Shown here in pieces: positions 34,601 to 47,185 of a DNA stretch of 64,000 nt (positions are counted from its first letter, which is position 1; each line of letters starts with the position of its first letter). Origin of the DNA: Histoplasma ohiense. Lineage: Eukaryota; Ascomycota; Eurotiomycetes; Onygenales; Ajellomycetaceae. The position numbers and the translations under genes are program-made. The stretch lies in the NCBI GenBank assembly GCA_017607445.1, contig JAEVHH010000001.1, positions 7,874,001 through 7,938,000 of the forward strand, given 5' to 3'. The notes beneath the pieces are model-generated. The model ran no database searches. It saw only the letters and a list, made by a program, of their open reading frames with translations, and was not told the DNA's origin.

Positions 34601-34869
34601 ACAAATACAAAACCAACATACTCTCAAACATCAAAAGCATGAACTTCAAGTTGAAAGATGCCAGAAGTGCAAATCTTAAATTGAAAAACACTAGAAGTGC
34701 AAATCTCACTCAAACTTCAATCAAATGCATTCTTTTTAGAAGGATTTTATCAGAGAAAAGGGAAAAAAGGAAAAAAAATTCAATTTGGGTATAATAAATA
34801 TAAAAAATAAAACATACAAGCAAGAAAAAAAACAAAGAAAACAGATTCTAAGGAAAGTCTAAAGACCCT
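34601..34869. other. Gap between G pol and antisense gene 3' ends
   Basis: Tail of the pol frame with Lys-rich codons and A-rich tracts; likely the shared 3' untranslated zone of the convergent genes. Nothing else seen. Confidence 0.4.
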
Positions 34870-36014
34870 CAGTTCACCCATTCTCATCTCACTCTTCATC
34901 TCTCACTTCCTCTTCTCCCTTCCATCATTCCTCTCATCCCCCCCCTCTGCCACCCTCGCCCAATACTCCTTCTGATACTCATATATTACAGGCACCCATT
35001 TTGAATGCAGGGGTATAGACAAATGTCTATCCCACAACACATTTGCCTCCTCACATCTTTTCTCTCTTATCAATCTACTCATTCTTCAGCACATCTGATG
35101 AAGGAAGACATTTCTCTCCATCTTTTCCTCTCACTTCTTCACTGTCTGAGACACTCTCTCCCCCTGCTCCACTGATGTCAGTGGCAAATTGACAAAGAAA
35201 GCAGGCATCACAGACACTGCTGCAGCCATCAATGCCTTCACAATCTTCTTCATTGACTCTTCAGCCAACTCCTCTCTCATCAACCTCTTCTCAATTGACC
35301 TCTCCATCATGGAGCCCCTGGAGCTCTCCACTCTCAAAATCCTCATATTCTCCTTCACACTCTCCTCTTTCTCTAATGCCTCTGCTCTGGAAGAATCAGG
35401 CACAATCATGGTCTTCAAAACCTGCACCTCTGCAGGCTCAGCTGCTGCTCAGCACTGAGATCATAGAGCATTCATCTCTGCTCTGTTCTGAGCAGACAGT
35501 ATCATCAGATGAGATGCATTCAATTGTTTTATCAAATGATGAAGATGACTTTTGTGATTGGCCATATCCTTCTTGACTGCCACCCCTGTGAAGATAAACA
35601 CTCGCCCGTGCATGATGCACCTCAGAAGAGGTGTATCATGCACCTAGCATCATTATCAGTATATCAACATTGCTAAGAACACTACTATCTATTCAAAAGC
35701 AAATTTGAAGAAAAAGAAAAAGAAAATAAGAATTAAAGAGGATTACTCACAGATTTGCAGAATTTCTCTGCAGAGGCACAAGCCTCACAACACTTCTGAG
35801 CATTTGGCTTCAATGCACATCAAAAGTCAACATCCCTCAGCTTGGGGGCACAATGTTCACATGAAATCTGACTGTTGTGTGTCACATGATTAGGGCTAGA
35901 GCAATATAACAAGTGAACAGTGAATGGCGCTATACAGAAATGAGCTAGTGGCGCACATGACCACACTAATAACACCACTGACAAGAAACACCAACAATAA
36001 TACACAATAAGCAT
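34870..36014 (-). pseudogene. Antisense spliced gene of element G (Cys-rich)
   Basis: Runs against pol between pol and the 3' LTR. From 36014 (start uncertain) an exon ends with a six-Cys module: C-E-H-C, ten positions, C, nine, C-E-A-C, six, C, then KS and the donor GTGAGT near 35750. An intron of purine/pyrimidine-rich sequence follows to about 35650. The next exon (about 35640-35440) leads into a long Glu/Arg/Met-rich helical stretch 35427-35131, open but for a TGA, continuing to about 34900 with WDRHLSIPLHSKWVP. This lower part reads as one frame for over 250 codons with few stops, unusual for decayed DNA. No family recognised; compare the B and C antisense genes. Confidence 0.6.
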
Positions 36015-36220
36015 TCAAGGAACAACTTACTTAAAATTGGGATAACTGAGAAAGCCCATTTCAATAAAAGAGAGAGGGAGAGAGAACAATGATATAAAAA
36101 ATTTAAAAATTTTTTTGGAGATGAAAAATCACAGCAGGAAGGTAAGGAGCTTTGATGATGATCAAGTTAAAAGAGAAGAGAAATCTTCAAGGAGAAAGAA
36201 ATTCTTTTTGCTTCTTTGCA

Positions 36221-36681
36221 TGCAACCTCTAGCAACCAAAGAATCCACCAATTACATCTCATTAGAAAATCGATAACAATGTGTATACAAGCTATCTAGG
36301 AGACATGATCGATATACTGCTATCAACAAGTGGAACTTACAATATGGGAATCCAATTATCTACTAGCAAGCAATCTATACAATCACTGAGAGCAGCTCTT
36401 ATAAAAAAGAGGGGCAATTGTAATGCACTCATTTATTATTTCCTTATTATCTTCACTTATTCTTATCTCTTTCCATTATACTCTCGCTACCACTATTTCT
36501 ATATGTATATATATATTGATGTATGTATTTCGCACATCTTCTTTCTCTTTCTTTTCTTCCTTAGTGATTAGCTACACTACATTACACTACTATATTACAC
36601 TCTACAATATATTACTATTATCTCTGCTACGCTATAAACTATCTTCTACTGTTACTCTTCACACTGTCACTACACCTCACA
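36221..36681 (+). repeat. G 3' LTR (F type)
   Basis: About 461 bp from TGCAACCTCT to CACCTCACA; the left limit is set by alignment with 7131 and by TG...CA ends and could be off by a few bases. Retains some CpGs (CTCGC, TTCGC, TACGC). Confidence 0.8.
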
Positions 36682-36910
36682 AAGCATCTGAAATACAATG
36701 ATTTACATCTATCAATTCTCAAAACATCTGTAATACAATCAAAGCAGTCAAAATAACTGAATATAAATAGAGAATCATTAAAAAATGAAGAAAAATAACT
36801 CAGAAATGATGAAATTACAGTTAATAATAGTACACAGCAAGCTCAGCAAGCTCAGCAGATTCTGAAGATTCAGTAACTTATATTATTCATCAATTCATTT
36901 GTATTCAATC
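36682..36910. other. Short decayed spacer
   Basis: No gene. Holds a small tandem CAGCAAGCTCAGCAAGCTCAG near 36836-36860. Confidence 0.5.
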
Positions 36911-37381
36911 TGTGATGAGTTAGTATCTATTAGTAATTAACTTATACAATCAACTTCTCTTCTGCACCCACTCATTTCTGATCATTGTGATCTCATATAA
37001 CTCTCAACATTCTCTCACTTCATGCTCTGTATTTATATAGTCTTTAATGATTTTTCTGTGTAGCTCTTAATAATTCTCTTATTTCACACTCTGTGTTTGT
37101 GTAGTTTCTAACAATTCTTCTGTGTAGCTTTCAATGATTCTTCTGTCTCATACTTCACATTTATGTAGTTTCTAATAATTCTTTTGTATAGCTTTTAACA
37201 TTCTTTTACTTCATACTTCACTGTGAAATGGCTTCTGATATTCTTTCATTCTGAATTTCTCTTTATAAGAACTTTTTTTGTATGATCTTTTCTTCTGATT
37301 TCTTTTCTCTTTCTTTTCTTAATCAATTCATAATTTGTATTAGAATAGTGTTAGATTGTTAATTGAAGTACATCTGTTACA
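36911..37381 (+). repeat. A4 5' LTR
   Basis: 471 bp, TGTGATGAG to TCTGTTACA. Shorter than other A LTRs by about 60-85 bp, mostly missing repeat units in its middle. Confidence 0.88.
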
Positions 37382-37727
37382 TTACAAATTGATTTTTCTG
37401 TGTTTAAAATCTGAGTATTTCATTATTAGTTTTTATATCTGAGTGTGTTGTTTACAGATCTGAGTGTCTAGTTGTTACAAGAGATTTCTCATAAACTCAA
37501 ATGCTTTTATCATTAGTTATATAGACTGTCATATCTAAGTGTCTGAGACACAATCAACTGTGTTCTACAAAGAGACTCAAGTGTCTACAAACTGTAACAC
37601 TGCAAATAGCATTTATAAAGAAGCTTGACAAAGCTTAGCATCACAACACTGTGAATAGTGTCTGTAAGAGAACTGAGTATCTACAAGTATTTCTTTTTCT
37701 TTTTATTACATATTCTTAAATATCAAA

Positions 37728-38741
37728 ATGAACTATGAACAATTCTACAAACATCTGCTGTACTCAAACACAGCAGACAACAATTTAGATATATGAAGCA
37801 TTCTTCAGCAGTAAATGCTACAGATGACTAAATTGCAATAATGATTTGCTGAGATGAACACTTTCATATTCATTATTTCTTCTACATTTATGTCTCATGA
37901 AAAGCTCTCAAGAGAGAAGCTTTCAATTCTCAACAAATACAAGAGAGATCTAACACTCTATCTCATATAAAAGTCAAAAATGAATGCCAAATTGAACATT
38001 GATGAACAAGCAATAGACTCACTATTCAATCAAGTGTGATATATTCATAGCAGATTGAATGATGATATATTAATGAAATTTCAACTCTGAATGAGTCATT
38101 GTCAGAATAATCAGTGTATATCAGAGCTAGTCTTTCAACAACTTAACTTTCTCTTTCTTGATTCTACACTTCAAGTCAAGATATTAGACTGGCTTAATCA
38201 GACTCATCAGATGAATGTTGTGTTGACAATTTATCTTTCTAAATTCAATCACAAACTTCTAGAAGCAGATGAGTAAGACTGAAATAACATCATCAAAATC
38301 AATATATTGTTCAAGAATTTGAACTTTCAGTTGTATAACTGAAATGTAGAGTATTCAAAGCTCTCAATATACAGTGAATTCTGTGCTGATCTTTATCTAT
38401 TGAACAATAATCTGTCTCAGTTCTGTGCACTTCAAAATCACAGAGAATTTCACTGAATAAATGTGTATGCTTCAAACTACTCTGCAGTATTCTCCATCTT
38501 CAAATCAGAATCAATGAACTGAGTTTCACATATAAACACAAGTTACTCAAGAATCTTCAATGTCTCAGAGAAAGATATCATCAACTGAATTATCAGAGAA
38601 GTCTGCATATGCTGCAACAAGTCAGAACACTTCACAAATCAATGTTCAAATACAATCACTTTGAGTAAACCCCCCACACATGTGAACACTGCATTACTCA
38701 TGAACAAGCAAGAACAGAGAAAAGAAGAGCTCTCACTCTAA
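37728..38741 (+). pseudogene. A4 gag, heavily decayed
   Basis: Starts at ATG 37728 (MNYEQFYKH) and follows A3 gag base for base with many more stops (TGA, TAA). The zinc knuckle reads C-C-N-K-S-E-H near 38610-38650 with its first Cys shifted to an adjacent codon context. The TGG of WYI in gag is TGA here (38037-38042), a clear Trp-to-stop example. Confidence 0.8.
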
Positions 38742-38779
38742 AATACAGACAAAAACTCAAAAAATAGAAAGCTAGCTGA

Positions 38780-39130
38780 AGATTCAAGCAGAAAATGCAA
38801 GCAGATATAATTATAATCTCTGTCATTGTAAATAGTCTAATCAATATATGAGCAATGATAGACAGTGGTTTTCTTCATTACACTCTTATAGACATTCAGC
38901 TGATCAAAAAGCATAAGCTTCAGTGTATCTTCTTTCTCAAACTGTGTAAACTCAGTGAATTTGATGGCCTCAGAGGATCAGCCTTCTACAATATGATAAA
39001 ATTTAATATCAACATAGAAGAACACAAGAAAAAGAATGTATATACATATGAAATACAAAATCTTGAGTACAATCTAATACTCAGTCTATCATGACTCACA
39101 GAATTTGAAACCTTGTTGAATGCATGCAAT
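38780..39130 (+). pseudogene. A4 pol, part 1 (protease)
   Basis: Protease region with IDSGFLHYTLID near 38855-38895, ending at the C2 insertion point. The last bases TGCAAT (39125-39130) pair with CACAAT (56093-56098) as the target duplication. Confidence 0.85.
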
Positions 39131-39274
39131 TGTAGTTCAAAAATTGCTTGAGCTGTTCAAAGTTTCTAAGCTTTGCAGCTCTTCTTATACAAATTAACTA
39201 GTGCAGTAGCATACACCATTTTTGATAATAGAGAATGGTGTATATTATGAAAGAATAATAAGCTGAAATTATCA
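39131..39274 (-). repeat. C2 3' LTR
   Basis: 144 bp, TGTAGTTC to AATTATCA as read on plus. No CpG left, unlike the partner LTR at 55949. Confidence 0.92.
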
Positions 39275-39323
39275 CATTCTTCTCTATCAAATCCATCTAT
39301 GTTCTTGTGATGAAAATAGTGTT

Positions 39324-40055
39324 ATGCTGTGCACACCTGCTTTTGCAATGTGCTATTCCACAATAGATAAGATGCTCACTTTGCATGCACAAGAGTCTCT
39401 ATCACAACAACATCAGTTCATCACTAATCAACATTATATTCACAACTATTCTCTTTCATTCACTCTCTCATACCCTCTTCACTCAATCTCTTTTACTCTG
39501 CTTCAATCATTCTATACATCTATTCTCTTCTATTGAATGTCTAGCTTTTTTATTCTGCAATATAGCCTCTGATTATCATATCTTCTACTGTTCTGATCAC
39601 ATCATACAATTTATTGATAAGTTCTTGTCAATCAAACCTTGTTGAAAGCTAATCTGGCTGTGAATTGATGATTTTTGCAGTTGCTAACTGTTGTTAGCTT
39701 CTACTTCTCATTGTCAAAGTGTTTATCTTGTTTATGATTGTTTCATCTTCTCTTTCAATGCCTCTTCTGCATGCAATCTTGCTTCTGTTGAGGAGATTGT
39801 CTCTGATGATGTTGTGAGAACAGAGTGCAACAATGACAACATGGCTACCTCTGCTAGCAATGAGAGCACAAATGGAGTGATTAGTGAGGATATAGACAGT
39901 GATAATAGTGTTTGCAAAGATGATGAGATGACAGATGTCTCTGTGTTATTCTCTGTCACTGTCTTCTCTGCTTTTATCTATATCTCTATCTTCTCTGTTT
40001 TTTCTGATATCATTTCTCTTATCTTCACTGATCTCTCTCTCTCTTTCTACACTGA
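39324..40055 (+). pseudogene. C2 antisense gene, part 1
   Basis: Plus-strand stretches homologous to C1 6937-6205: a start region near 39324-39536, then an acidic, Ser/Asp/Asn-rich segment 39691-40055 with EDIDSDNSVCKDDEM. The Asp/Ser-rich part is the least broken, and the C1 counterpart is also open. B1 interrupts it at 40056; it continues at 47186. No known domain here. Confidence 0.55.
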
Positions 40056-40326
40056 TGTAATAGGCGCAACGGAGATATCTATATTAGAAAATAGCTATGT
40101 GGCGATAGAAGAACACAGAACACGCCAGAATTAATGAGAAGGGACATAGCACACAGCATCATAGACAGCTGTAGCACGTGGTGGTCGTCTATATAATGCT
40201 CACTGATATCCATAGATATTAGAAGATCAGTGATTAGTTTTGAATAATAGAGATTGCTATCTTCTTAACATTCTATATGTATACTTCACACTACTCTCAT
40301 AATTATACCTACAACCATCTCTTACA
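40056..40326 (+). repeat. B1 5' LTR
   Basis: TGTAATAGG to CTCTTACA. Its first 150 bp keep many CpGs (GGCGCAACGG, GGCGATAG, ACACGCC, CACGTGG) that are all mutated in the 3' LTR. Confidence 0.94.
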
Positions 40327-40412
40327 ATTCTAATTGCTCATAACTTTATTTGAGTGGTCCATTGTTATGCACATCTACAATAAAGCATGCAACATTAGTT
40401 AAAACACACAAG

Positions 40413-41580
40413 ATGATCTCAACACACACAAGATCTCTTGAAAACCAATCTGAATCCTCTATCATCTCTGATGATCACAATGCACATTTGCAACAGTTGA
40501 ACAATCAAATCTGTGAATGAGAGCAGCAATTAGCTATTCTGCATGCACAACAGCAGCTCAACAAGTTGAAAACACAGATTCATGAAGATACTCTCATTGA
40601 GTCTCAATTAACTCAGAATATCACCACAGAACCACCACAAAATCAATCTGTGAACAATACAGATGATGATAATGAAACACTACTGAGGTTAGAAATTAAG
40701 AACTATTATCAAGGAAAAAATATGTTAGAATTCAAGAACTATAAAGATCACATATTGACTCTCTTTACATATCACTGCTGATATTATTGAAAGAAAGAAC
40801 ATAAGATAAATGATGCTAAACTCTACCTTGACACTCACATTAAACAGAAATGATTGAATTTTGTATCATTGTATGAGAGATGTGGAGAGGCAACACTGTT
40901 GACTTTTGACAATATGCTATCACATCTAGAAATGCAAATTAATGATCCACAGAACCAACATCAATTGATGAGTCAAAAGTTTCAAAATACAAAACAACAA
41001 GAATGACAATCAATACACAATTTCTCTAAATATCTCAAAGACTGAGAGTACTACTTACTCTCATATAGTGAAGAACAAAGAATGAATAACTTGCATAGTA
41101 AGATGTTGAAGATATTACACACAGAACTCAATCATTAAAATCAAGAGTCTCAGAACTACAAAGAGTTGCTTCAAACTCTACAGACTCTCAAGAAAAATAT
41201 ACTGAAGTAACAGCATACTATTCACAAAGAAAAATCTGTGATATTTGTAGAGAATCAGCATCATTCTGATAAATCTAGCAATCATCAGAACAAGAGAAAA
41301 TGAGAGAAACAAATGAATTCAACTGAACAAATCAAGAAAGATAAATATAACTGAATGAAGAAATGTTCTCACTGTCATAAGAAAGATCATATTGCAAATG
41401 ATTGTTGAATGTTACATCTCAAAAAGCACAACCAAGTTCAACAAGCAAAAAATCAACAATTCCAATTATAGAAGCAGCTGCTGCATTGGAAATATAAACA
41501 ACTAGACTGCAAGATAAACAATTATTGACAATGAATATGTGAATACTGACAGAAGCAGAATGGTTGATGATATGAATGCT
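40413..41580 (+). pseudogene. B1 gag
   Basis: Begins at ATG 40413 with a Ser/Gln/Asn-rich, coiled-coil-like N terminus (40500-40600), then a capsid-like middle with NFSKYLKD near 41020. A CCHC zinc knuckle C-S-H-C-x4-H-x4-C lies at about 41365-41410. Interrupted by TGA codons at Arg/Trp positions and a TAA or two. The border to protease is not resolved. Confidence 0.8.
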
Positions 41581-44500
41581 AGTGGATTCTGACACAGATG
41601 CAAACTTTGTGTCTCACATCTGAGCATCAAAATATTTCTCAAAGACAGAAGATAAATCAGAAGTAGTGGAAGCAGTGAATAATCATAAGATTAAATTATA
41701 TAAACAACAAAGAGCTGCAATGAAGATTATCAATGATGAATATATTCTTCAAGAAGAATTCCACCATTTCAAAGAGGCTGACATTAGCAGATATGATGTA
41801 ATTTTGAGCATGCTGTGATTGAAAGCTGCAAACCCTGATATTGACTGGGTGTGAAGATGCTGAATCTATAGAAAAGCATCAAATATTAACCACATACATC
41901 TGAATACTGCTAAGAAATTCACAACACTAATTGATGATGGCAATATTATATTCACTGTCTTATCATTACAAACTGTGAGTGCAGCAACTGAGTCAAATAT
42001 CTCAGATGATTATAAAGATTATCTTGATGTATTCTGAGAAGATATATCTGATGCAGAACATATATCTCATGATCATGCTATAGATCTCAAATCTGGCAAG
42101 AAATCTTCATATCAACTGATATATAATTTATCATCTCAAGAACTCTCTGTTCTCTGAGAATATATTGAAAAAGTATTAGAGAAGAATTGAATACATCCAT
42201 TCAAGAGTCCAGCCAGTGCATCAGTATTATTCACATCCAAGAAGAATGAAACCCTGCACCTTTGTGTGGATTATCAAGGATTGAATGAAATAACAGTCAA
42301 GAATCGATATCCACTGCCCTTGATAAGTGAGATACTTGATAGATTAGCAGATGCCAAAATATATACACAACTGAACCTTAGAGATGCATATCATAGAATT
42401 CACATACAAGCAGAGAATGAATGAAAAACAGCATTTCAAACACAATATGAACACTTTGAATATCTAGTCTTATCTTTTGAGCTAACCAATGCCTCTGCAA
42501 TTTTTCAATCTTATATCAACAAAGCTCTCAGTGACCTTTTAGATGTATATTGTGTGGCTTACCTTGACAATATCATAATCTATTCAAACACACTTGATGA
42601 ACATGTTGTCCATGTTAAGAACATGCTGGAACAGTTAAGATGATGGAGACTATATGCCAAACTTAGTAAGTGTATATTCCATGCAACAGAAATTGGATTT
42701 TTGAGTTTTGTGATTACCACACAGAGCATTACTGTTGAGAAATGCTGTGTCAACACAATTCTAGATTGATCAGAACCACAAACTATAAACAAATTGCAAA
42801 TATTTCTAGAATTCATCAATTTCTATCATCAATTCATATACAAGTTCTCAATAATAACAGCACCTCTGACTGAATTGTTAAAATATTATGAAATAAAAAG
42901 AGAGAAGAATAATGCATCTGTTCAGTTAGACAAAAACTGCAAGCACACAATTTTGCAGTTAAAAGAATGCTTTACAAAAACACTGTTGTTGATTCACTTT
43001 GATCTGCAGTAAAAACTCTGTATAGAAACAGACAGATCTGATGTTGCAATCACTGCAGTAATATCACAATTAATAAATGATGATCACTGACATCTGATCA
43101 TGTTTTGATCTAGAAAGCTCACAGAAACAGAAAGACATTATCAAATATATGATCTAGAAATATTGTCAATTGTAGAAGCTTTCAGACAATAACATCACTA
43201 TTTATATGATAGCAGACACTCAATAACTGTTTTATCTGATCATGTCAATCTTCAGCACTTCATGATGACAAAGCAGCTAAATAAACATCAGATTTGCTGA
43301 ATGAAAATACTCTCAGTATTCAATTTTGAAATAGAGCACTGTTCTGAGAAAAATAATCCCACAGATGCATCAAGTTGTCACTCAGATTTTGTAAAATATG
43401 CAGCTCTCTTGACAGAGCTCTCTACTCTGCAAGAGAAGCTGCATAAGAGAATCTTTAAGTCACTAAAAACAAAAGAAAATACAAAGTTAGATCAATGTGT
43501 CAAGATGATGTGAAAAGATCTGTAAGCTAATGAAAATTGTTGAGTGAAAAGATCTGTAGTCATCAATGACAACAACCTCTGCAGAATAAAGAACACATCT
43601 GTGAATGAGAATGAGATCACAGACATTACAGAGTTAAATCTAAAAACTCTAATACCACAGATTCTAGTCATCAAGATATTTGAGTCTGAGACAGTCTATT
43701 ACAAAGAGATAGTCAAATCTATCATCAAACTCTTACTGCAGATTCAGAATAGAGACACTGACACATCTGAACTTCACAGAAGATTAGAGATGAATGATAC
43801 TAGTATAGATAATTATTCAATCTGAGCAGTAGATAAAGATGATCTGCTCAGAAAAGATGATAAAGTCTACATACTGCAAGACAAGGCTATAAGACATGAA
43901 ATAATGAAAATGAATCACAATGATTCTCAAGATGACCATTTTGAATGTGACAAAATCATCAAAGCAATCAAACACAAGTACTTGTGACATGGTATGAGTG
44001 ATGAGATTGCAGAATATGTGAGAACTTGTGATGTTTGTCAACACATCAAGATATCACAGCACAAGCTGTATGAATTGCTACAATCATATTCAGTGCCAGA
44101 TAAGAAATGATATACAATTAGCATGGACTTTATTGAAGGTCTGCCAGATAATAAAAAGAGAAGTCAAATCTATAATACTATTGTCATATTTGTTGATTTA
44201 TTCATCAAATGAGCTATAATTGTGTCCATATCTTCAGAGTTAGATGTAGAAGAACTTACAGATATTATTGTATGAAGAGTTGTGAAGAACTTTGATCTAT
44301 CTGCAAACATTATTAGTAATTAAGATTCATTAATAAATAGCAAGTTTTGATTGACATTATATTATCTGCTTCATATTCAACAAAAATTATTGACAGCATT
44401 CCACCTGCAAATCAACAGTCAGACAGAATGATTGAACCAGATGATTGAACATTATCTTCATACATATTGCAGCTATCAGCAAAATAATTGGATAGAATGA

Positions 44501-45190
44501 ATTCCTTTGACACAATGAGTATATAACAATGTCTTTCACACATTGATAAAAATGACATCATCTGAAGCAATGATCAGCTGATCAACTGAACTTTGTATAA
44601 ACATGGAACCTCCAAGCACAGATGTGTCAAAATCAGTGATAGAATAAGTGGAATGAATGAAACAAGTGAAGAACAAGATCTGAGAATGTCTGAAAGCTGT
44701 CAAAACAGCTGAGAAAAAGTATTACAATCAGCATCACATATCAAAAAGCTTTAAGATAGAAGACTGAGTAATGCTGTGTGCAAAAAATATATCCATCTTA
44801 TGATTCTCACTCAAACTAGATCATTGATTTTTGAGTTTCTTTCAAATAATTGATATCTGTGGTACACAGATGTACAAACTGAAACTCATGCTGCAATATA
44901 AAGAAATTCATTCCATATTTCATGTTTCTCTTCTCAAACCATATCACACATGCGATGGACAAATTCTGTAAGTAGAATCAATAATTATAGACATGCAAGA
45001 GAAATGAAAAGTTGAAGCTATATTAGACAAGCATCAATATCACAGTCAAACACAATATCTTATCAAATGAAAAGATTGTACAGACACAGATAATTCTTGA
45101 GAATCTGAGGAAAACTTGATAAATAGTCAGAAGTACTTGAAACAGTTTAATAAAATCTATCAGAAGTCAGTTAGTAAACAAAAACAAAAA
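41580..45190 (+). pseudogene. B1 pol: protease, RT, RNase H, integrase, chromodomain
   Basis: RT block with FVDYQGLNE-like sequence near 42260, NRYPLPLISE near 42300 and the catalytic box YLDN (YLDD mutated) at 42560-42571. RNase H near 43010-43270. Integrase with a C-D-V-C-Q zinc half near 44030, MDFIEGLP near 44125 and the Glu region near 44420. A chromodomain near 44990-45160 (YLIKW then W-E-S-E-E-N-L). The frame ends about 20-30 bp from the stop of the antisense gene, so the two are convergent. Confidence 0.88.
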
Positions 45191-45212
45191 AGATAACAAT
45201 GACTGCTGAATA

Positions 45213-46366
45213 TACTTATTTCACTCAGAGATTAAAAAACAGATCTGCCTCAGCTTGATCAGTGTCATTCAAGAAATTGTCATCAAGACAAATCTGCTTA
45301 TTATTTCAGATTTCCTCAACTGACAAAGCACAACATTTCAACAATGACTTGAAAGCTGCAATCAGTGATGTAACCATCAGAACCTCATCAATCACTGTTT
45401 CAGTCAGAGTCTCAGAAGAATCATCTCATTGAATCTTCTGAATCTTCACAGCAAAGAATTTAACCACCACAGTCACAGCATTCTGCAAAACATTAATATT
45501 CAAAGCATTCACATCAGCAACAATTAGATCCTCAGCAGTGTTGATAACTGTCTGAGTCAATTCAACAGCATCCACTGACATCTAATAGAAAGTTAATATT
45601 ATATATCATAAAAACATCTGTTTTGAATAATAACTTATCAGAATGTAGATGTGCTTTGTCACTGAGCAGTACTTGCATTTTTTGCATCAATTCTCAGCAG
45701 ACTCACAATGATGATGGGGGGATGTTGTCAAATATTGAATACAACAACAGCAATATACTGCTGTATTTCTTTCTAACACTTCAACAGAACTGTCTGCTTC
45801 CTCATCTTCATCTACATTATCAATCAACTCAAATAACATACCAAGATCTTAGCTCAGTGAGAATGACATCAATGTAATAGCAGAATGCAAAAACACACTT
45901 TCTGAAACACTGCTATAATCAAATGCCACACTCTGCTATGACAACAGATCATCAGAGTTTATATAGAATTCTAGAATTTCATCTGCATTCTTATAGATCT
46001 GCATATCAAGTACAAATCTCACAACAGCAGTTTGATACATGGCAAATCTCTTATTCAGAACTTCATCAGAGAGCAGCATTTTATGAAATTCATCAATCAA
46101 AGATTGATCAGTTTCATGAAAGCACTCAGACATCTATAACTCATTAGTACTCATAACAATCTTAGTTTAAGAAAACTTACAGCAGCACAACTTCTATTTG
46201 ATATATGACAGATATGACAGTGTGTTCATTCATTGTTCATAAAGCAAGAGTATACTGAGGGGTTCTGCAACCTCTTCAGACAACCCAAGCAAATGCTCTC
46301 AATGACAGACAGCATATCATTCTTCATAGACTCTGAACCAGCAACAGAAACAGCTGATTCTGATAT
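45213..46366 (-). pseudogene. B1 antisense spliced gene (two six-Cys modules)
   Basis: Counterpart of 61099-62249 in B2. The start codon is mutated (ATA at 46366-46364). Exon 1 ends with a full six-Cys module, including the C-H-I-C pair that is damaged in B2, followed directly by an intact GTAAGT donor near 46180 and an acceptor after GAGTACTAATGAGTTATAG. Exon 2 covers 46133-45936 and beyond, ending with the second module near 45700-45640, where the last Cys is changed to Tyr. Comparing two independently decayed copies supports the exon structure. Function unknown. Confidence 0.65.
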
Positions 46367-46909
46367 TCTATCATAACTTTAATCAGTACCAAGACCTTGT
46401 TCAAAGAAGAAGGAGAAGCAAAAGCAACAAGAAAGAAAAACAGATGTTGAAGATTGAAATCAATATTACAATGTTGATCAAAGAGATTACAACAACACAA
46501 AACTCAATCCAAAATGAAAAACACAATCACACAACCAAAACTTTGAATTTCGCAATAAAAATCATATAGAAGAATACAGTGTACTTTGTTTGATAAATTG
46601 ATATATTCTTTTTAAATAAAAAATCATTGATGGTGATGATGGTGATGATTTTGTTAGAGTATGATTTTTTGATATAAAAGTCAAAGAAAAGAGGTTCAGA
46701 AGTTGTGTCTAAATCATAATTGAACTGCAATGACACTGAAAATGGAAAAACATTCTTCTGAAACAGCAACATTTCAGAATTAATCCCAACAATTAATCCA
46801 GTCTGATTCTGTGAACTTCATACAATATCAACCATGCAGCACATATTACAAACTTCACATGTCACAGTAAGAAGCTCTGAGGATCAGATCTTTGAAGAAG
46901 AGAGATAAT

Positions 46910-47180
46910 TGTAATAGATGCAACAGAGATATCTATATTAGAAAATAGCTATATGATGATAGAAGAACACAGAACACATCAGAATTAATAAGAAGAGACA
47001 TAGCACACAGCACTATAGACAGTCATAGTGCATAGTGGTTGTCTATATAATGCTCACTGATATCTGTAGATATTAGAAGATCAGTGATTAGCTTTGAATA
47101 ATAGAGATTGCTACCTTCTTAACATTCTACATACATACTTCACACTACTCTCATAATTATATCTACAATCATCTCTTACA
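46910..47180 (+). repeat. B1 3' LTR
   Basis: 271 bp after the polypurine tract GAAGAAGAGAGATAAT; ends ATCTCTTACA. No CpG remains. Confidence 0.94.
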
Positions 47181-47185
47181 ACTGA

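Larger units (their letters stand above)
30654..36681 (+). mobile_element. Family G chromodomain Ty3/Gypsy element (5' rearranged)
   Basis: Gag end, pol with chromodomain, an antisense gene (about 36014-34870) and an F-type 3' LTR (36221-36681). The normal 5' LTR, leader and most of gag are missing, replaced by the inverted LTR fragments. The 3' LTR right after the internal region, with the same LTR family at the left, supports F LTRs belonging to G. Confidence 0.82.
40056..47180 (+). mobile_element. Family B chromodomain Ty3/Gypsy element, copy B1
   Basis: 7,125 bp with 271-bp LTRs (40056-40326, 46910-47180) and the perfect 5-bp duplication ACTGA (40051-40055, 47181-47185). Contains gag, pol with chromodomain, and an antisense gene before the 3' LTR. 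Inserted in the antisense gene of C2, so younger than C2. Confidence 0.95.

Noticed and set aside
35189..35576. Plus-strand ORFs over the G antisense region
   Set aside because: Low-complexity Ser/Leu-rich translations of the Glu/Arg/Met-rich minus-strand frame; they look like shadows.
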